Part shown: positions 36,662 to 45,249 of the stretch, piece after piece
Numbering within the stretch: the stretch's first letter is position 1
Layout of the letters: each line of letters opens with the position of its first letter
Origin: Chitinophagaceae bacterium
Lineage (GTDB): Bacteria; Bacteroidota; Bacteroidia; Chitinophagales; Chitinophagaceae
Length of the DNA stretch: 52,570 nt
Direction of reading: 5' to 3'
Assembly: GCA_004028765.1 (NCBI GenBank)
Contig: SAIX01000076.1
Span: forward strand, 1 to 52,570
Program-made: the position numbers and the translations under genes
Notes under the pieces: model-generated
Told to the model about the DNA's origin: nothing
Seen by the model: the letters and a program-made list of their open reading frames with translations, nothing else
Databases searched by the model: none

Positions 36662-37202
36662 GGTATTGCTGTTTTTGGGTAATGGTTTGCTGTAATAATT
36701 TTCTCGCTTTGTTTAACTGGCTTTTACTGGTACCTTCCGTAATACCCAGTAAAATGCTGATTTCTGTATGGGTATATCCTTCGATAATGAACAGGTTAAA
36801 AATGGTGCGGTAACCGGTTGGCAATGATGTGATATACCTGAAAATTTCATCAGCTGAAAGTTTTGAAAAAATATCTTCTGAGAGCGGCAGGGCCAGTTCA
36901 TTATCTTCTGCAGGGACCAGTAATAAACTTTTTTTTCGCAGATACTGCAGGCATTCATTCACCATGATCTTCCGAATCCACCCTGTAAAGGCAGCTTCAT
37001 TGGTATATTGAAATGAATGAAGATTTCTGAAAATCTGTAGAAAACAGTTCTGTACCGCTTCCTCTGCTTCACTGTCGTTTTTTAGGTAACGACGGCAGAG
37101 CAGGAACATTTTATCTGCATAAGACTCATACAGGTATTTCTGGGCAGTGAGCCTGTTTTGCCTGCACTCTTTTAAAAGAATTGATAAATCCAAACCTGTC
37201 AT
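36639..37202 (-). CDS. ECF-type RNA polymerase sigma factor
   Basis: 187 residues. Region 2 (about 20-90; LYESYADKMFLLCRRYLKNDSEAEEAVQNCF) binds core polymerase and the -10 element; region 4 (about 120-178; LPTGYRTIFNLFIIEGYTHTEISILLG and a second helix EGTSKSQLNKARKLL) contacts the -35 element. It heads a three-gene minus-strand operon. The divergent 259-bp gap upstream (37203-37461) has no reading frame; it should contain the operon promoter, perhaps autoregulated. Confidence 0.9.
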   Translation of the reverse strand: MTGLDLSILLKECRQNRLTAQKYLYESYADKMFLLCRRYLKNDSEAEEAVQNCFLQIFRNLHSFQYTNEAAFTGWIRKIMVNECLQYLRKKSLLLVPAEDNELALPLSEDIFSKLSADEIFRYITSLPTGYRTIFNLFIIEGYTHTEISILLGITEGTSKSQLNKARKLLQQTITQKQQYHAGKKSG

Positions 37203-37461
37203 TTAAACAAGTTAAATGCAGATGGCAGTACAATGGTTGCCTGAATATTTATTTTTTTGAGATTTTAACAAACCCCATTCTGAAACCGTATATCAGCCCT
37301 CTGTTGAAGGGGTGCATATCGAATTATTGCCGTATTGGGTTCATGCTTAACAGAAATAATATGACTGCAGTTATGAAAAACATAACCATACAATGCCGGT
37401 AAAATGCCCGTAAGAAGAAAAACATTTTCCTTGCAGATCTGATCCTGTTCTGATATTTTAG

Positions 37462-37920
37462 ATGACGAATATCTGCAGTTTGAAAAAGCATATAGGGGTA
37501 TTGCTTTTATGCTTTGCCTGTTCCACTGCCCAAAAAATAACCGTTACAATGGGTGAAAGCTTATCGGCTAAATGGAAAGGTGCAACAGAAACAAATGTTA
37601 TTAACGGCATTGGCGCCTACCATACAAAAACCAATACACTGGATGGGTATGTACTGCGTTTTGATTATTCGTACGATATGGTAAGCAAACTGAGCAAAGA
37701 ACAACCTGTACGTGCAACCGCATCGGTAGGATCAAGGGATGCAAAAGGAAACCCTGTGCTCGTGCCAAGGAATAATCCGCAAACTACGGTAAACAACCCA
37801 AGATATAACGCAGACAAAGTGGTGCGGTATATGGATTTTTATTTTGACAAATCAGGAAAGGTGGATCATGTGATGGCGGAAGGTTATCCCGATTCAGTGT
37901 ATTATATCAAACATAAATAA
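37462..37920 (+). CDS. Small secreted protein of unknown function
   Basis: 152 residues. A hydrophobic N-terminus (about 9-24; IGVLLLCFACSTAQ) suggests a signal peptide; a Cys in FACS could make it a lipoprotein, but the lipobox is poor. The rest looks like a compact beta-rich domain (DGYVLRFDYSYDMVSKLSKE, YMDFYFDKSGKVDHVMAEGY). I do not recognise a family. It is divergent from the sigma operon and convergent with the endonuclease gene, which ends 11 bp away. Confidence 0.55.
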   Translation: MTNICSLKKHIGVLLLCFACSTAQKITVTMGESLSAKWKGATETNVINGIGAYHTKTNTLDGYVLRFDYSYDMVSKLSKEQPVRATASVGSRDAKGNPVLVPRNNPQTTVNNPRYNADKVVRYMDFYFDKSGKVDHVMAEGYPDSVYYIKHK

Positions 37921-37930
37921 TTGGCTGCTT

Positions 37931-38650
37931 TCAGAAACCGATTGACAGCAAAGGATAGTATTCCTTTATTTTCTCCTTCAGGTGTGATAAGGTAACTTCA
38001 ATAGATAGCGGACTGGTATCTTTATTTTCGCTGTTGTTTTCACCCAGCCAGGCTTTGTATACGAGCTGCCCGTTCTGTTTATATTCAATCACCTTCCAGT
38101 AATAATCGGGTTCAAATACTTCATTCATTTTTTTGGGATGCGAAGGATGGATAAGCACCCCCGTCCACACATGGATACTGTCAACCGGTTTTTCATTGCT
38201 GTTCCCTCTCGATAATCGCATCACCGATTGTTCAACAGCCTGCCACTGGTGTTCATTAAAATAACTTGCCTGCGGACAGGTATTTGAATAGTACATGCTT
38301 TCCAGCGCCGCATCTTCTGCAAAATTAAAAGCGCTGAAAGGGTTGATATGCCCGCGGTCGCGGCGGTCATCGGGATGTTCCCGGTTCCAGCTTTTATATG
38401 CATCATCGTTCGCCAGTACTTTTCCTTCCAGTAAGGGGTCATTTGTAAACTTCGCGAACTTGCCGGTTCTTGGCATTTTGGGGCTTGCAGTGGCGTGTGC
38501 TGTCGTTTGAATATAATAGCCAACCAGTTCAGCAGATTGTACCGTGTCGAACCACATGGTATAGTAAGCATGATGGATTTCTACGGTATGCTGTGCTTTC
38601 GCATAAATACCGGAAACAAATAACAGCAGCAGGAGCAGAAAACGCTTCAC
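37931..38650 (-). CDS. Secreted DNA/RNA non-specific endonuclease (NUC family)
   Basis: 239 residues with signal peptide (1-19, ending A-K-A-Q). The beta-beta-alpha-metal nuclease core has the DRGH motif (Asp98-Arg99-Gly100-His101, His as general base) and the Mg-binding Asn132 in QASYFNEHQW. It should cut extracellular nucleic acid in the periplasm or outside, for nutrition or defence. Single gene on this strand. Confidence 0.85.
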   Translation of the reverse strand: MKRFLLLLLLFVSGIYAKAQHTVEIHHAYYTMWFDTVQSAELVGYYIQTTAHATASPKMPRTGKFAKFTNDPLLEGKVLANDDAYKSWNREHPDDRRDRGHINPFSAFNFAEDAALESMYYSNTCPQASYFNEHQWQAVEQSVMRLSRGNSNEKPVDSIHVWTGVLIHPSHPKKMNEVFEPDYYWKVIEYKQNGQLVYKAWLGENNSENKDTSPLSIEVTLSHLKEKIKEYYPLLSIGF

Positions 38651-38767
38651 GATGATTTTTCGTGGAAACTACGCAGAAAAAAAGAAGATTGTATATTTAA
38701 TAGGGTAAAGAATGAAATGTTGCGATCAAACCCATAACACAACCCATCTTCATTCATAAATAACGCT

Positions 38768-39850
38768 ATGAAACAGTTCTTAACCCGGCTTCTCTGCCTT
38801 CTTTTTTCCGTTGCAACGATCAACCGCTCCAGCGCACAGGGCGATTATCCCGCAGAAATCCGGAAAGCAGCAACTGAATTTGTCAGAACACTTGATAAAA
38901 TGCATCGCGCAGCAGCCATGCTTTCGATCAGTGATTCATTCCGCACCACCTGGAACAATCTCCCCATTGGCTTAAGGCCCCGTTCCGGCATTAGTGTGGG
39001 TAATATGACTGATGAACAGCGTTTATTGTTCCATCGCCTGCTTTCCACTTCGCTGAGCTCACAAGGCTACCTGAAAGCAACCAGTATCATGCAGCTTGAT
39101 AACCTGCTCGACAGGTTTTATGATACGCTCTATTATCGGAAAGAACTTCCGGATTCTGTTCACCAGTTTGTAAAAACATTGTTGTGGAGCACCAAAAATT
39201 ATTACCTGTCATTTTTTGGCGATCCTGGTGATAGTATCTGGGGCTATAAAGTGGAAGGCCATCACCTGTCTGTCAATTTTACTTTTCATAAAAAAAATAT
39301 CTCGGTTACACCCATGTTTGTTGGTACCGATCCTGCAGAATATATGACCACCGAATATGCGGGCCTGCGGGTATTGGGACAGGAGGAAGACCTTGGTATC
39401 AAACTGATCAGCCTGCTTACGCCTGCGCAAAAGAAAAAAGCAGTGATGGATACGGCTGTTCCGGGAGATATCATCACAGCAGCGGAAAGCGGAAAACGCC
39501 TCGTGAATTACTGGGGTTTGCGTGCGGCTGAAATGAATGCCCGGCAGAAGGCGATCCTGCAATACATGATACGCGAGTTTGTATATAACCTGGAATATGA
39601 TAAGGCCGAAATGGAATATAATAAGATCCTGAAAGCCGGTGTCGATAAAATTTATTTTGGCTGGATCGGCAGCGACAAAGAAAAAGAAGCACACTATTAT
39701 ATCCTCAATGGCCCTACCTTTTTAATTGAATTTGATAACAACGGCGGTCCGCGGAAAAGCGCCAACCATATCCATGCAATATGGCGTGAAAAAGGGAATG
39801 AATACGGGGACGATGTTTTGCGCAAACACTATCTCTCAGAAAAACACTGA
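38768..39850 (+). CDS. DUF3500 family exported protein
   Basis: 360 residues, signal peptide 1-23 (ending S-S-A-Q). Family features: WGYKVEGHHLSVNFTF in the middle and NHIHAIWRE near the C-terminus, with conserved histidines that could bind a metal. DUF3500 proteins are of unknown function. Starts after a 117-bp gap from the divergent nuclease gene and is followed after 40 bp by the GH13 lipoprotein gene, so the two may be co-transcribed. Confidence 0.75.
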   Translation: MKQFLTRLLCLLFSVATINRSSAQGDYPAEIRKAATEFVRTLDKMHRAAAMLSISDSFRTTWNNLPIGLRPRSGISVGNMTDEQRLLFHRLLSTSLSSQGYLKATSIMQLDNLLDRFYDTLYYRKELPDSVHQFVKTLLWSTKNYYLSFFGDPGDSIWGYKVEGHHLSVNFTFHKKNISVTPMFVGTDPAEYMTTEYAGLRVLGQEEDLGIKLISLLTPAQKKKAVMDTAVPGDIITAAESGKRLVNYWGLRAAEMNARQKAILQYMIREFVYNLEYDKAEMEYNKILKAGVDKIYFGWIGSDKEKEAHYYILNGPTFLIEFDNNGGPRKSANHIHAIWREKGNEYGDDVLRKHYLSEKH

Positions 39851-39890
39851 TTCTCTGTTCTCCAAAATATCCTGGTTAACCTCTGCTGCT

Positions 39891-41621
39891 ATGAAAAAAA
39901 ACCGATCCCTTCTGCTCCTGCTAACGCTGCCAGTCCTGATTTCCTGTAATACCGGCGAACAGAAAAAAACAAATACTGATACGGCTGCCGGTCGCGAGTG
40001 GTGGAAAGAAGCCATCGTGTACCAGGTCTACCCGCGCAGTTTTAAAGACAGCGATGGCGATGGTATCGGCGACCTCAAAGGAATTATTTCAAAACTGGAT
40101 TATATCAAAAGCCTCGGCGTTACTGCCGTTTGGCTCAATCCCATTTATTCCTCTCCGAACGACGACAATGGATATGATGTTAGCGATTACCGTGATATCA
40201 TGAAAGATTTCGGGACGATGCAGGATTTTGATGCATTGCTGAAAGGCTTGCATGAAAGAAATATCAAACTCGTGATGGACCTTGTGGTAAACCACAGCAG
40301 CGATGAACATGAATGGTTCAAACAAAGCCGTTCTTCCCGAACCAGCCCTTACCGCAACTATTACCATTGGTGGGATGCCGAAAGAGGGAAACCCAATTAC
40401 CGCTATAGTTTATTTGATATCAACCACGATGCATGGAAATATGATTCAACTACCAATGCCTATTACCTGCATTATTTCTCGCGCAAGCAACCCGATCTCA
40501 ATTGGGAAAACCCTGCTCTCCGTAAAGAGGTATACGGCATCATGAAATTCTGGGCCGATAAAGGCATCGATGGTTTCCGGCTGGATGCATTTCAGTTTAC
40601 TGCCAAAGACACCAGCTTCCCTGCGTTCCCCAAAGGGTTTGAAAATGACTTTGTAAAATATTATGCCATGGTTCCGGGCCTGCACAATTACCTGCAGGAA
40701 ATGAATAAGGAAGTATTCAGTAAATACAATGTAATGAGTGTCGCCGAAGGTGCCGGCAATTCATTCCGGGACGCACATGAACTTGTAGATGCTTCGCGGA
40801 AAGAATTGAATATGGCTTACGCATTTGATGGGGTGGATATTGCGAAACCAGAAGGATACAGTATCCGGCGTCTGAAAGAAGTGTTCAGCCGATGGGATAG
40901 TGCATTTGCCCAAAACGGTTGGTTATCCATTTTCCTGGCGAACCACGACCAGGCAAGGATGGTGAGCCGTTTTGCAAGCGATGTACCGCAGTTCAGGGAA
41001 CTATCGGCCAAGATGCTCAACACATTTATCCTTTCAATGCGCGGCACACCGTATTGTTATAATGGTGATGAACTCGGTATGACGAACGCCGGCTTTACCC
41101 GTATTGAACAATACCGGGATATGCCAACCCTGAACGAATACAAACACCTGCAGCAGACCGGCGGCGATATCCCGAAATTTTTAAAACAGATACAATTCAG
41201 CTGCCGCGATAATGGACGTACCCCTTTTCAATGGGACAGCAGTAAAAATGCCGGCTTCAGTACCGGTTTGCCCTGGTTGCAGTTGAATCCGAATTACCGG
41301 GATATTAATGTTGCGGTACAGGAGAAAGATGAAAAAAGTGTACTCAATTATTTCCGCCGCATGACGAAACTGCGGAAAGAAAATCCCGCATTGGTATATG
41401 GCGCTTATCAACTGGTTGATAAAAACAATCCATCGGTTTATGCCTATACCCGCGAATGGCAGGGGAAGAAATTCCTCGTGGTTTTGAATTTCACATCAAA
41501 AGCGGCTGCCTTTGATCCTGCTGCCGATCTTTCAAAAGCTAAAACGCTGATCAGCAATTACCCCGGTGGTTCGGCTGCAAAGCAGCTAAGGCCTTATGAG
41601 GCTGTGGTTTACCAGCTATAA
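39891..41621 (+). CDS. GH13 alpha-amylase-family lipoprotein
   Basis: 576 residues. Type II signal with lipobox LISC (Cys19), so anchored in the membrane. The GH13 barrel has DLVVNHSSDEH, nucleophile Asp232 (GFRLDAFQF), acid Glu286 (VAEGAG) and Asp353 (ANHDQARM). The order and the HEWF region resemble oligo-1,6-glucosidase, alpha-glucosidase and trehalose-hydrolase types, which act on short alpha-glucans in the periplasm. ATG at 39891 (MKKNRSLLLLL) was chosen because it begins the lipoprotein signal; a longer in-frame start at 39726 overlaps the previous gene. No SusC/SusD partner is nearby. Confidence 0.9.
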   Translation: MKKNRSLLLLLTLPVLISCNTGEQKKTNTDTAAGREWWKEAIVYQVYPRSFKDSDGDGIGDLKGIISKLDYIKSLGVTAVWLNPIYSSPNDDNGYDVSDYRDIMKDFGTMQDFDALLKGLHERNIKLVMDLVVNHSSDEHEWFKQSRSSRTSPYRNYYHWWDAERGKPNYRYSLFDINHDAWKYDSTTNAYYLHYFSRKQPDLNWENPALRKEVYGIMKFWADKGIDGFRLDAFQFTAKDTSFPAFPKGFENDFVKYYAMVPGLHNYLQEMNKEVFSKYNVMSVAEGAGNSFRDAHELVDASRKELNMAYAFDGVDIAKPEGYSIRRLKEVFSRWDSAFAQNGWLSIFLANHDQARMVSRFASDVPQFRELSAKMLNTFILSMRGTPYCYNGDELGMTNAGFTRIEQYRDMPTLNEYKHLQQTGGDIPKFLKQIQFSCRDNGRTPFQWDSSKNAGFSTGLPWLQLNPNYRDINVAVQEKDEKSVLNYFRRMTKLRKENPALVYGAYQLVDKNNPSVYAYTREWQGKKFLVVLNFTSKAAAFDPAADLSKAKTLISNYPGGSAAKQLRPYEAVVYQL

Positions 41622-41702
41622 AACCCGGCAAAAACTTGACCCACCTGCTGCATAGCGGTAAAAATGCATCACCCTTCTCCCATTTTTTATCTAAAAATTT
41701 GC

Positions 41703-41744
41703 GCAAGTAAATACTTGCTTATATATTTGCAAGCAAATACTTGC
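41703..41744. promoter_or_regulatory. Twin operator upstream of the ArsR gene
   Basis: Two near-identical dyads: GCAAGT-AAAT-ACTTGC (41703-41718) and GCAAGC-AAAT-ACTTGC (41729-41744), 26 bp apart centre to centre, the second ending 4 bp before the ArsR-type start codon. The spacing is about two and a half helical turns. Probable autoregulatory sites for the ArsR-type regulator. Confidence 0.75.
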
Positions 41745-41748
41745 ATAA

Positions 41749-42093
41749 ATGGAAGCGAGAAGAGATGTATTCCAGGCCATAGCCGACCCTACCCGCAGGC
41801 AGATCATCGATATGGTGGCAAGGGAAAGCCTGAACCTGAATACCATTGCCGGTAATTTTAATATGAGCAGGCAGGCCATTTCATTACATGTGAAGATCCT
41901 CGAAGAATGCGGGCTGGTGAGCATCCGCCAGCAGGGCAGGGAAAGATATTGCGAAGCACAGCTGGACCAGTTAACAGAAATAGCAGAATGGGTGGAGCAA
42001 TACCGGCGACATTGGGAAAGAAAACTGGACTCACTCGAACGATATCTTGAAAAACTGAAAAAAGAAAGAAAACATGGAAACAAACGCAAATGA
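41749..42093 (+). CDS. ArsR-family winged-helix repressor
   Basis: 114 residues. Winged helix about 5-80 with DPTRRQIIDMVA and recognition-helix region MSRQAISLHVKILEECGLV; the C-terminal part is a charged coil (RHWERKLDSLERYLEKLKKE). No cysteine cluster for metal sensing is visible, so it likely belongs to the non-metal ArsR group linked to SRPBCC (AHSA1) genes. It overlaps the next gene by 20 bp; both are presumably controlled by the dyads just upstream. Confidence 0.88.
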   Translation: MEARRDVFQAIADPTRRQIIDMVARESLNLNTIAGNFNMSRQAISLHVKILEECGLVSIRQQGRERYCEAQLDQLTEIAEWVEQYRRHWERKLDSLERYLEKLKKERKHGNKRK

Positions 42094-42997
42094 TACTTCC
42101 GATCGTGAACTGCGTATCTCGCGGCTCTTGCATGCACCCATCGATCTGGTATGGGAAGTGTGGACCAACGCCGATCATATCAAAAACTGGTGGGGGCCGG
42201 ATGGCTTTACCAATACGATCCATGAAATGGATATGCAGGAAGGCGGCGAGTGGAACCTTATCATGCATGGACCTGATGGAACGGATTACAAAAACAAAAG
42301 TGTGTTCCGCGAAGTGGTGCCGATGAAACACATCATTTACGACCATGTATCGGCACCGAAATTTACAGCCACCATCCGTTTTGATGCAAGGGGCGAATCT
42401 ACTTATATCGAGTGGCATATGCTGTTCCCTACCAAAGAAGAATTTATCCAGACCGTGAAAACCTTTAAAGCAGATGAAGGGCTCAGGCAGAATATCTCCA
42501 AGCTTGAGCGTTATATGCAGGCACAGCAACAGATCCGTAATCAATTAAAAACCGATACGATGGCACGCGTAAGTACTTATCTCAATTTTCCGGGTAATAC
42601 CGAGGAAGCTTTCCGTTTTTACAAAACTGTTTTTCAGAGTGAATTCAATGGCGGCATACAACGCTTCGGCGATATACCTGCCGGGGACGGTGCACCACCC
42701 ATTCCGGAAGCGGATAAAAAACTGATCCTGCATATTGAGTTACCGGTCCTTGGCGGGAAGCATATCCTTATGGCCACTGATGCACCGGCCAGTCTGGGTT
42801 TTACAGTTACACAGGGAAACAATATGCATATCATGCTCGAGCCCGAAAGCAGGGAGGAGACCCAAAGACTTTTTGAAGCACTGGCAGAAGGAGGAAACAT
42901 CACGATGCCCTTACAGGATATGTTCTGGGGCGCTTATTATGGAAGCGTAACAGACCGTTTCGGCATTAACTGGATGGTGAACTGTACCGTAAAATAA
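42074..42997 (+). CDS. SRPBCC (AHSA1)-VOC (PhnB-like) fusion protein
   Basis: 307 residues in two domains. The N-terminal SRPBCC/AHSA1 domain (about 10-155; ISRLLHAPIDLVWEVWTNADHIKNWWGP) binds hydrophobic ligands. The C-terminal glyoxalase-like VOC domain of PhnB type (about 163-307; YLNFPGNTEEAFRFYKTVF, DMFWGAYYGSVTDRFGINW) follows after a short Gln-rich linker. An internal ATG at 42560 (Met163), preceded by ATTAAAAACC, starts exactly at the VOC domain, suggesting a former separate gene or a second start. The start overlaps the ArsR gene. Substrate unknown. Confidence 0.8.
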   Translation: METNANDTSDRELRISRLLHAPIDLVWEVWTNADHIKNWWGPDGFTNTIHEMDMQEGGEWNLIMHGPDGTDYKNKSVFREVVPMKHIIYDHVSAPKFTATIRFDARGESTYIEWHMLFPTKEEFIQTVKTFKADEGLRQNISKLERYMQAQQQIRNQLKTDTMARVSTYLNFPGNTEEAFRFYKTVFQSEFNGGIQRFGDIPAGDGAPPIPEADKKLILHIELPVLGGKHILMATDAPASLGFTVTQGNNMHIMLEPESREETQRLFEALAEGGNITMPLQDMFWGAYYGSVTDRFGINWMVNCTVK

Positions 42998-43150
42998 AAT
43001 AATACTAACTTAGGTTAGCTGTATTTGCCTGGCAATCACTTTCAGTGCCTGTCAGTGCATTTAGTGGTAACTGAAATAATGTAAAGATCAAAAGTCAGGA
43101 TAAAGTTCGCTAAAGAGAAGGTCGCTTTTATTTATAAATAAATCTCTGTT

Positions 43151-43522
43151 ATGAAATCCACCAACACCTGGTATTGGGTCGTTACGATCCTGTTTGCTGC
43201 CTTTATGCTTTTTTCGGCCATCCCGAATATCATGAATACAAAAGAATCGATAGACATGATCAGCGGGCAACTGGGTTACCCGGCCTATTTTGTGCCTTTT
43301 ATCGGCCTGGCCAAAGCTGCGGGCTGTATCGCGATACTGATCCCTTCATTCCGCAGGATAAAAGAGTGGGCTTATGCCGGGTTATTCTTTGATCTCTCAG
43401 GGGCGATCTATTCCATACTGGTAAAGGAAGGGTTTCAACTGCCCATGCTGGTAATGGTATTACCGGTAGCTTTCTTGTTTGTTTCTTATTTTCTCTGGCA
43501 TAAAAAACTGGCAGCCGCGTAA
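43151..43522 (+). CDS. DoxX-like membrane protein
   Basis: 123 residues with four predicted membrane segments (about 8-26, 48-66, 73-91, 97-116). The motif YPAYFVPFIGLAKAAGCIAIL is typical of the DoxX-like family. These small inner-membrane proteins often accompany ArsR/SRPBCC clusters in Bacteroidota; function unknown. It lies 153 bp after the SRPBCC-VOC gene. Confidence 0.8.
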   Translation: MKSTNTWYWVVTILFAAFMLFSAIPNIMNTKESIDMISGQLGYPAYFVPFIGLAKAAGCIAILIPSFRRIKEWAYAGLFFDLSGAIYSILVKEGFQLPMLVMVLPVAFLFVSYFLWHKKLAAA

Positions 43523-43824
43523 GTAATTCATAAGGCTAAGATTTTTTCATCGCAGAGTCGCGGAAAACGCAAAGTTTCGCAGGGAGTGCAATAATTCACG
43601 ATCACCCATTCACCATTAACGGATTCAAGAATTACGGATTACCGAATTGAATACTCACTACTGCACAGAGATTCACAGAGCCGGTTAAAAAAGTTCACAT
43701 CATATATTCACCATTGCCCATTCACCATTCACAGATTGACGAATTACGGATTGAGTAATCAATACATCTCTTCACTTCAACATTCGACATCGCTTGTTCG
43801 ATATTCACTTGTTCTGCGCAACGT
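43523..43824. other. Gene-free repeat region between DoxX and GH29 genes
   Basis: 302 bp without a gene. It holds an inverted CTGCGAAAC-type copy (43541-43582), TTCACCATTGCCCATTCACC (about 43701-43720) and related CACCCATTCACCATT bits (about 43602-43616) of the GTGAATGG family, two copies of GAATTACGGATT (about 43628 and 43742), and TTCGAC/GTTCGATATTC-type bits near the fucosidase stop. It looks like a landing site for several small repeat families. Confidence 0.75.
43541..43582. repeat. CTGCGAAAC-type 42-bp repeat, copy 2 (inverted)
   Basis: Reverse complement of the element at 28722-28763: reads ATTTTTTCATCGCAGAGTC on the plus strand and ends TTTCGCAG. Same length, about 33 of 42 positions identical. 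It begins 18 bp after the DoxX stop. Confidence 0.75.
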
Positions 43825-45246
43825 TTATTCAAGGCGGAATACAAGCGCTTCCGATTTTGCGATGGATTCATTCAGGTCGAAAATGAATTGAATCGTATTT
43901 CCGCTGCGGCTGACGGATACTTTCCCTTTCTGGCCCAGTAGCGTGGCAGATTGTATTGCATCGGCAATTCTTCCTGTAAGCTCAAGTTTCCCTGATAGCT
44001 TTTCATTTTCCGCAGTTTGATAAATGGCATATACGGTTTTTCCTTTCCGGGTAAATACCCAGTTGCCCTGTTTGGGTAAACCGGGGTCGGCTTCAGTTTC
44101 ATAAATGGCTTCGCTGTTTGTTTTCATCCAGGCGCCCACCTGCTGCAATCGCTCATAGGCAACAGGATCCCACTCGCCATCAGGGCCCGGACCGATATTC
44201 AATAACAGGCTGCCGTTTTTACTGATGATATCCGTTAAAAGGTGAATGATCTTACGCGAAGATTTGTACTTGTCATTCGGAACATACGACCATGAGTTTC
44301 CCATCGTGATACAGCTTTCCCACGGATAAGGCAGGTATGCATCAGGCACGGCCTGCTCAGGTGTAACATAATTTTCATATTCACCATGAACGGTCCTGTC
44401 CACCACCAGTAATCCCGGCTGATAATCTCTCGCCATCGCCGCGATACGCGGCATATCAATATCCTGGTCGTAAGGGATGGTTCTTTGCCATTCAACACTT
44501 GTATCAATACTGCTGAGCGGGCGCACCCATCCGCCATCCAACCATAAAATATCCATGCGGCCATATTCACTCATCAGTTCTTTGACCTGGTTATAGGTGA
44601 ACTTTTTAAAGCCATCCCATTTTTCCGGGTATTTTTTGGGATCGTAAGAAACATTCCGGCTTTTCGGCGGAAAGTAACGCCACCAATAATGATCCGTGTT
44701 CCAGTCGGGCTTTGAAAAATATGCGCCGATCATAAAATTTTCTTTCCGGAATGCATCAAAAATTTCTTTTGCCACATTGGCTTTGGGGTTCCCCGCAAAA
44801 GGAGATTTGCTGCTGGTGATTTTATAATCTGTTTCATGCGAATCGAACATGCAAAAACCATCATGGTGTTTGGTAGTGAAAACCACGTAACGCATACCTG
44901 CATCTTTTGCTGCTGCTGCCCATTTCTGCGGATCAAATTTTACCGGGTTAAAACTGGTTTGCAGGTTTTGATATGCTTTGAGGTAAGTGTACCAATCAGA
45001 CGAATAAGGCCCGCGCCTCACCGTCCAGCCCTCATCTTCGGGGCAAATGCTCCAGCTTTCCACTACGCCCCACTGGCTGTAAGTGCCCCAGTGCATCAAT
45101 AAACCGAACTTGATCTTTTGCCATTCGGAAAGCTTTTGCTGCACAAGCGGATCCGACGGGGCTTTGTAACGGTAACTCGCGGTATGCTGCTGCGCATAAA
45201 CCCCAACGGCACTAAGCGTAACCAGCAGCAGGAAAATTTTTTTCAT
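43825..45246 (-). CDS. Alpha-L-fucosidase (GH29), secreted
   Basis: 473 residues; signal peptide 1-19 (ending V-Y-A-Q). The GH29 barrel has FGLLMHWGTYS, TTKHHDGFCMFDS (126-138) and nucleophile Asp237 in MDILWLDGGW, followed by a beta-sandwich. The acid/base residue varies within the family and is not assigned here. It releases L-fucose from glycans in the periplasm. It begins 3 bp after the end of the alpha/beta hydrolase gene transcribed the same way, so they form an operon. Confidence 0.92.
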   Translation of the reverse strand: MKKIFLLLVTLSAVGVYAQQHTASYRYKAPSDPLVQQKLSEWQKIKFGLLMHWGTYSQWGVVESWSICPEDEGWTVRRGPYSSDWYTYLKAYQNLQTSFNPVKFDPQKWAAAAKDAGMRYVVFTTKHHDGFCMFDSHETDYKITSSKSPFAGNPKANVAKEIFDAFRKENFMIGAYFSKPDWNTDHYWWRYFPPKSRNVSYDPKKYPEKWDGFKKFTYNQVKELMSEYGRMDILWLDGGWVRPLSSIDTSVEWQRTIPYDQDIDMPRIAAMARDYQPGLLVVDRTVHGEYENYVTPEQAVPDAYLPYPWESCITMGNSWSYVPNDKYKSSRKIIHLLTDIISKNGSLLLNIGPGPDGEWDPVAYERLQQVGAWMKTNSEAIYETEADPGLPKQGNWVFTRKGKTVYAIYQTAENEKLSGKLELTGRIADAIQSATLLGQKGKVSVSRSGNTIQFIFDLNESIAKSEALVFRLE

Positions 45247-45249
45247 ATA

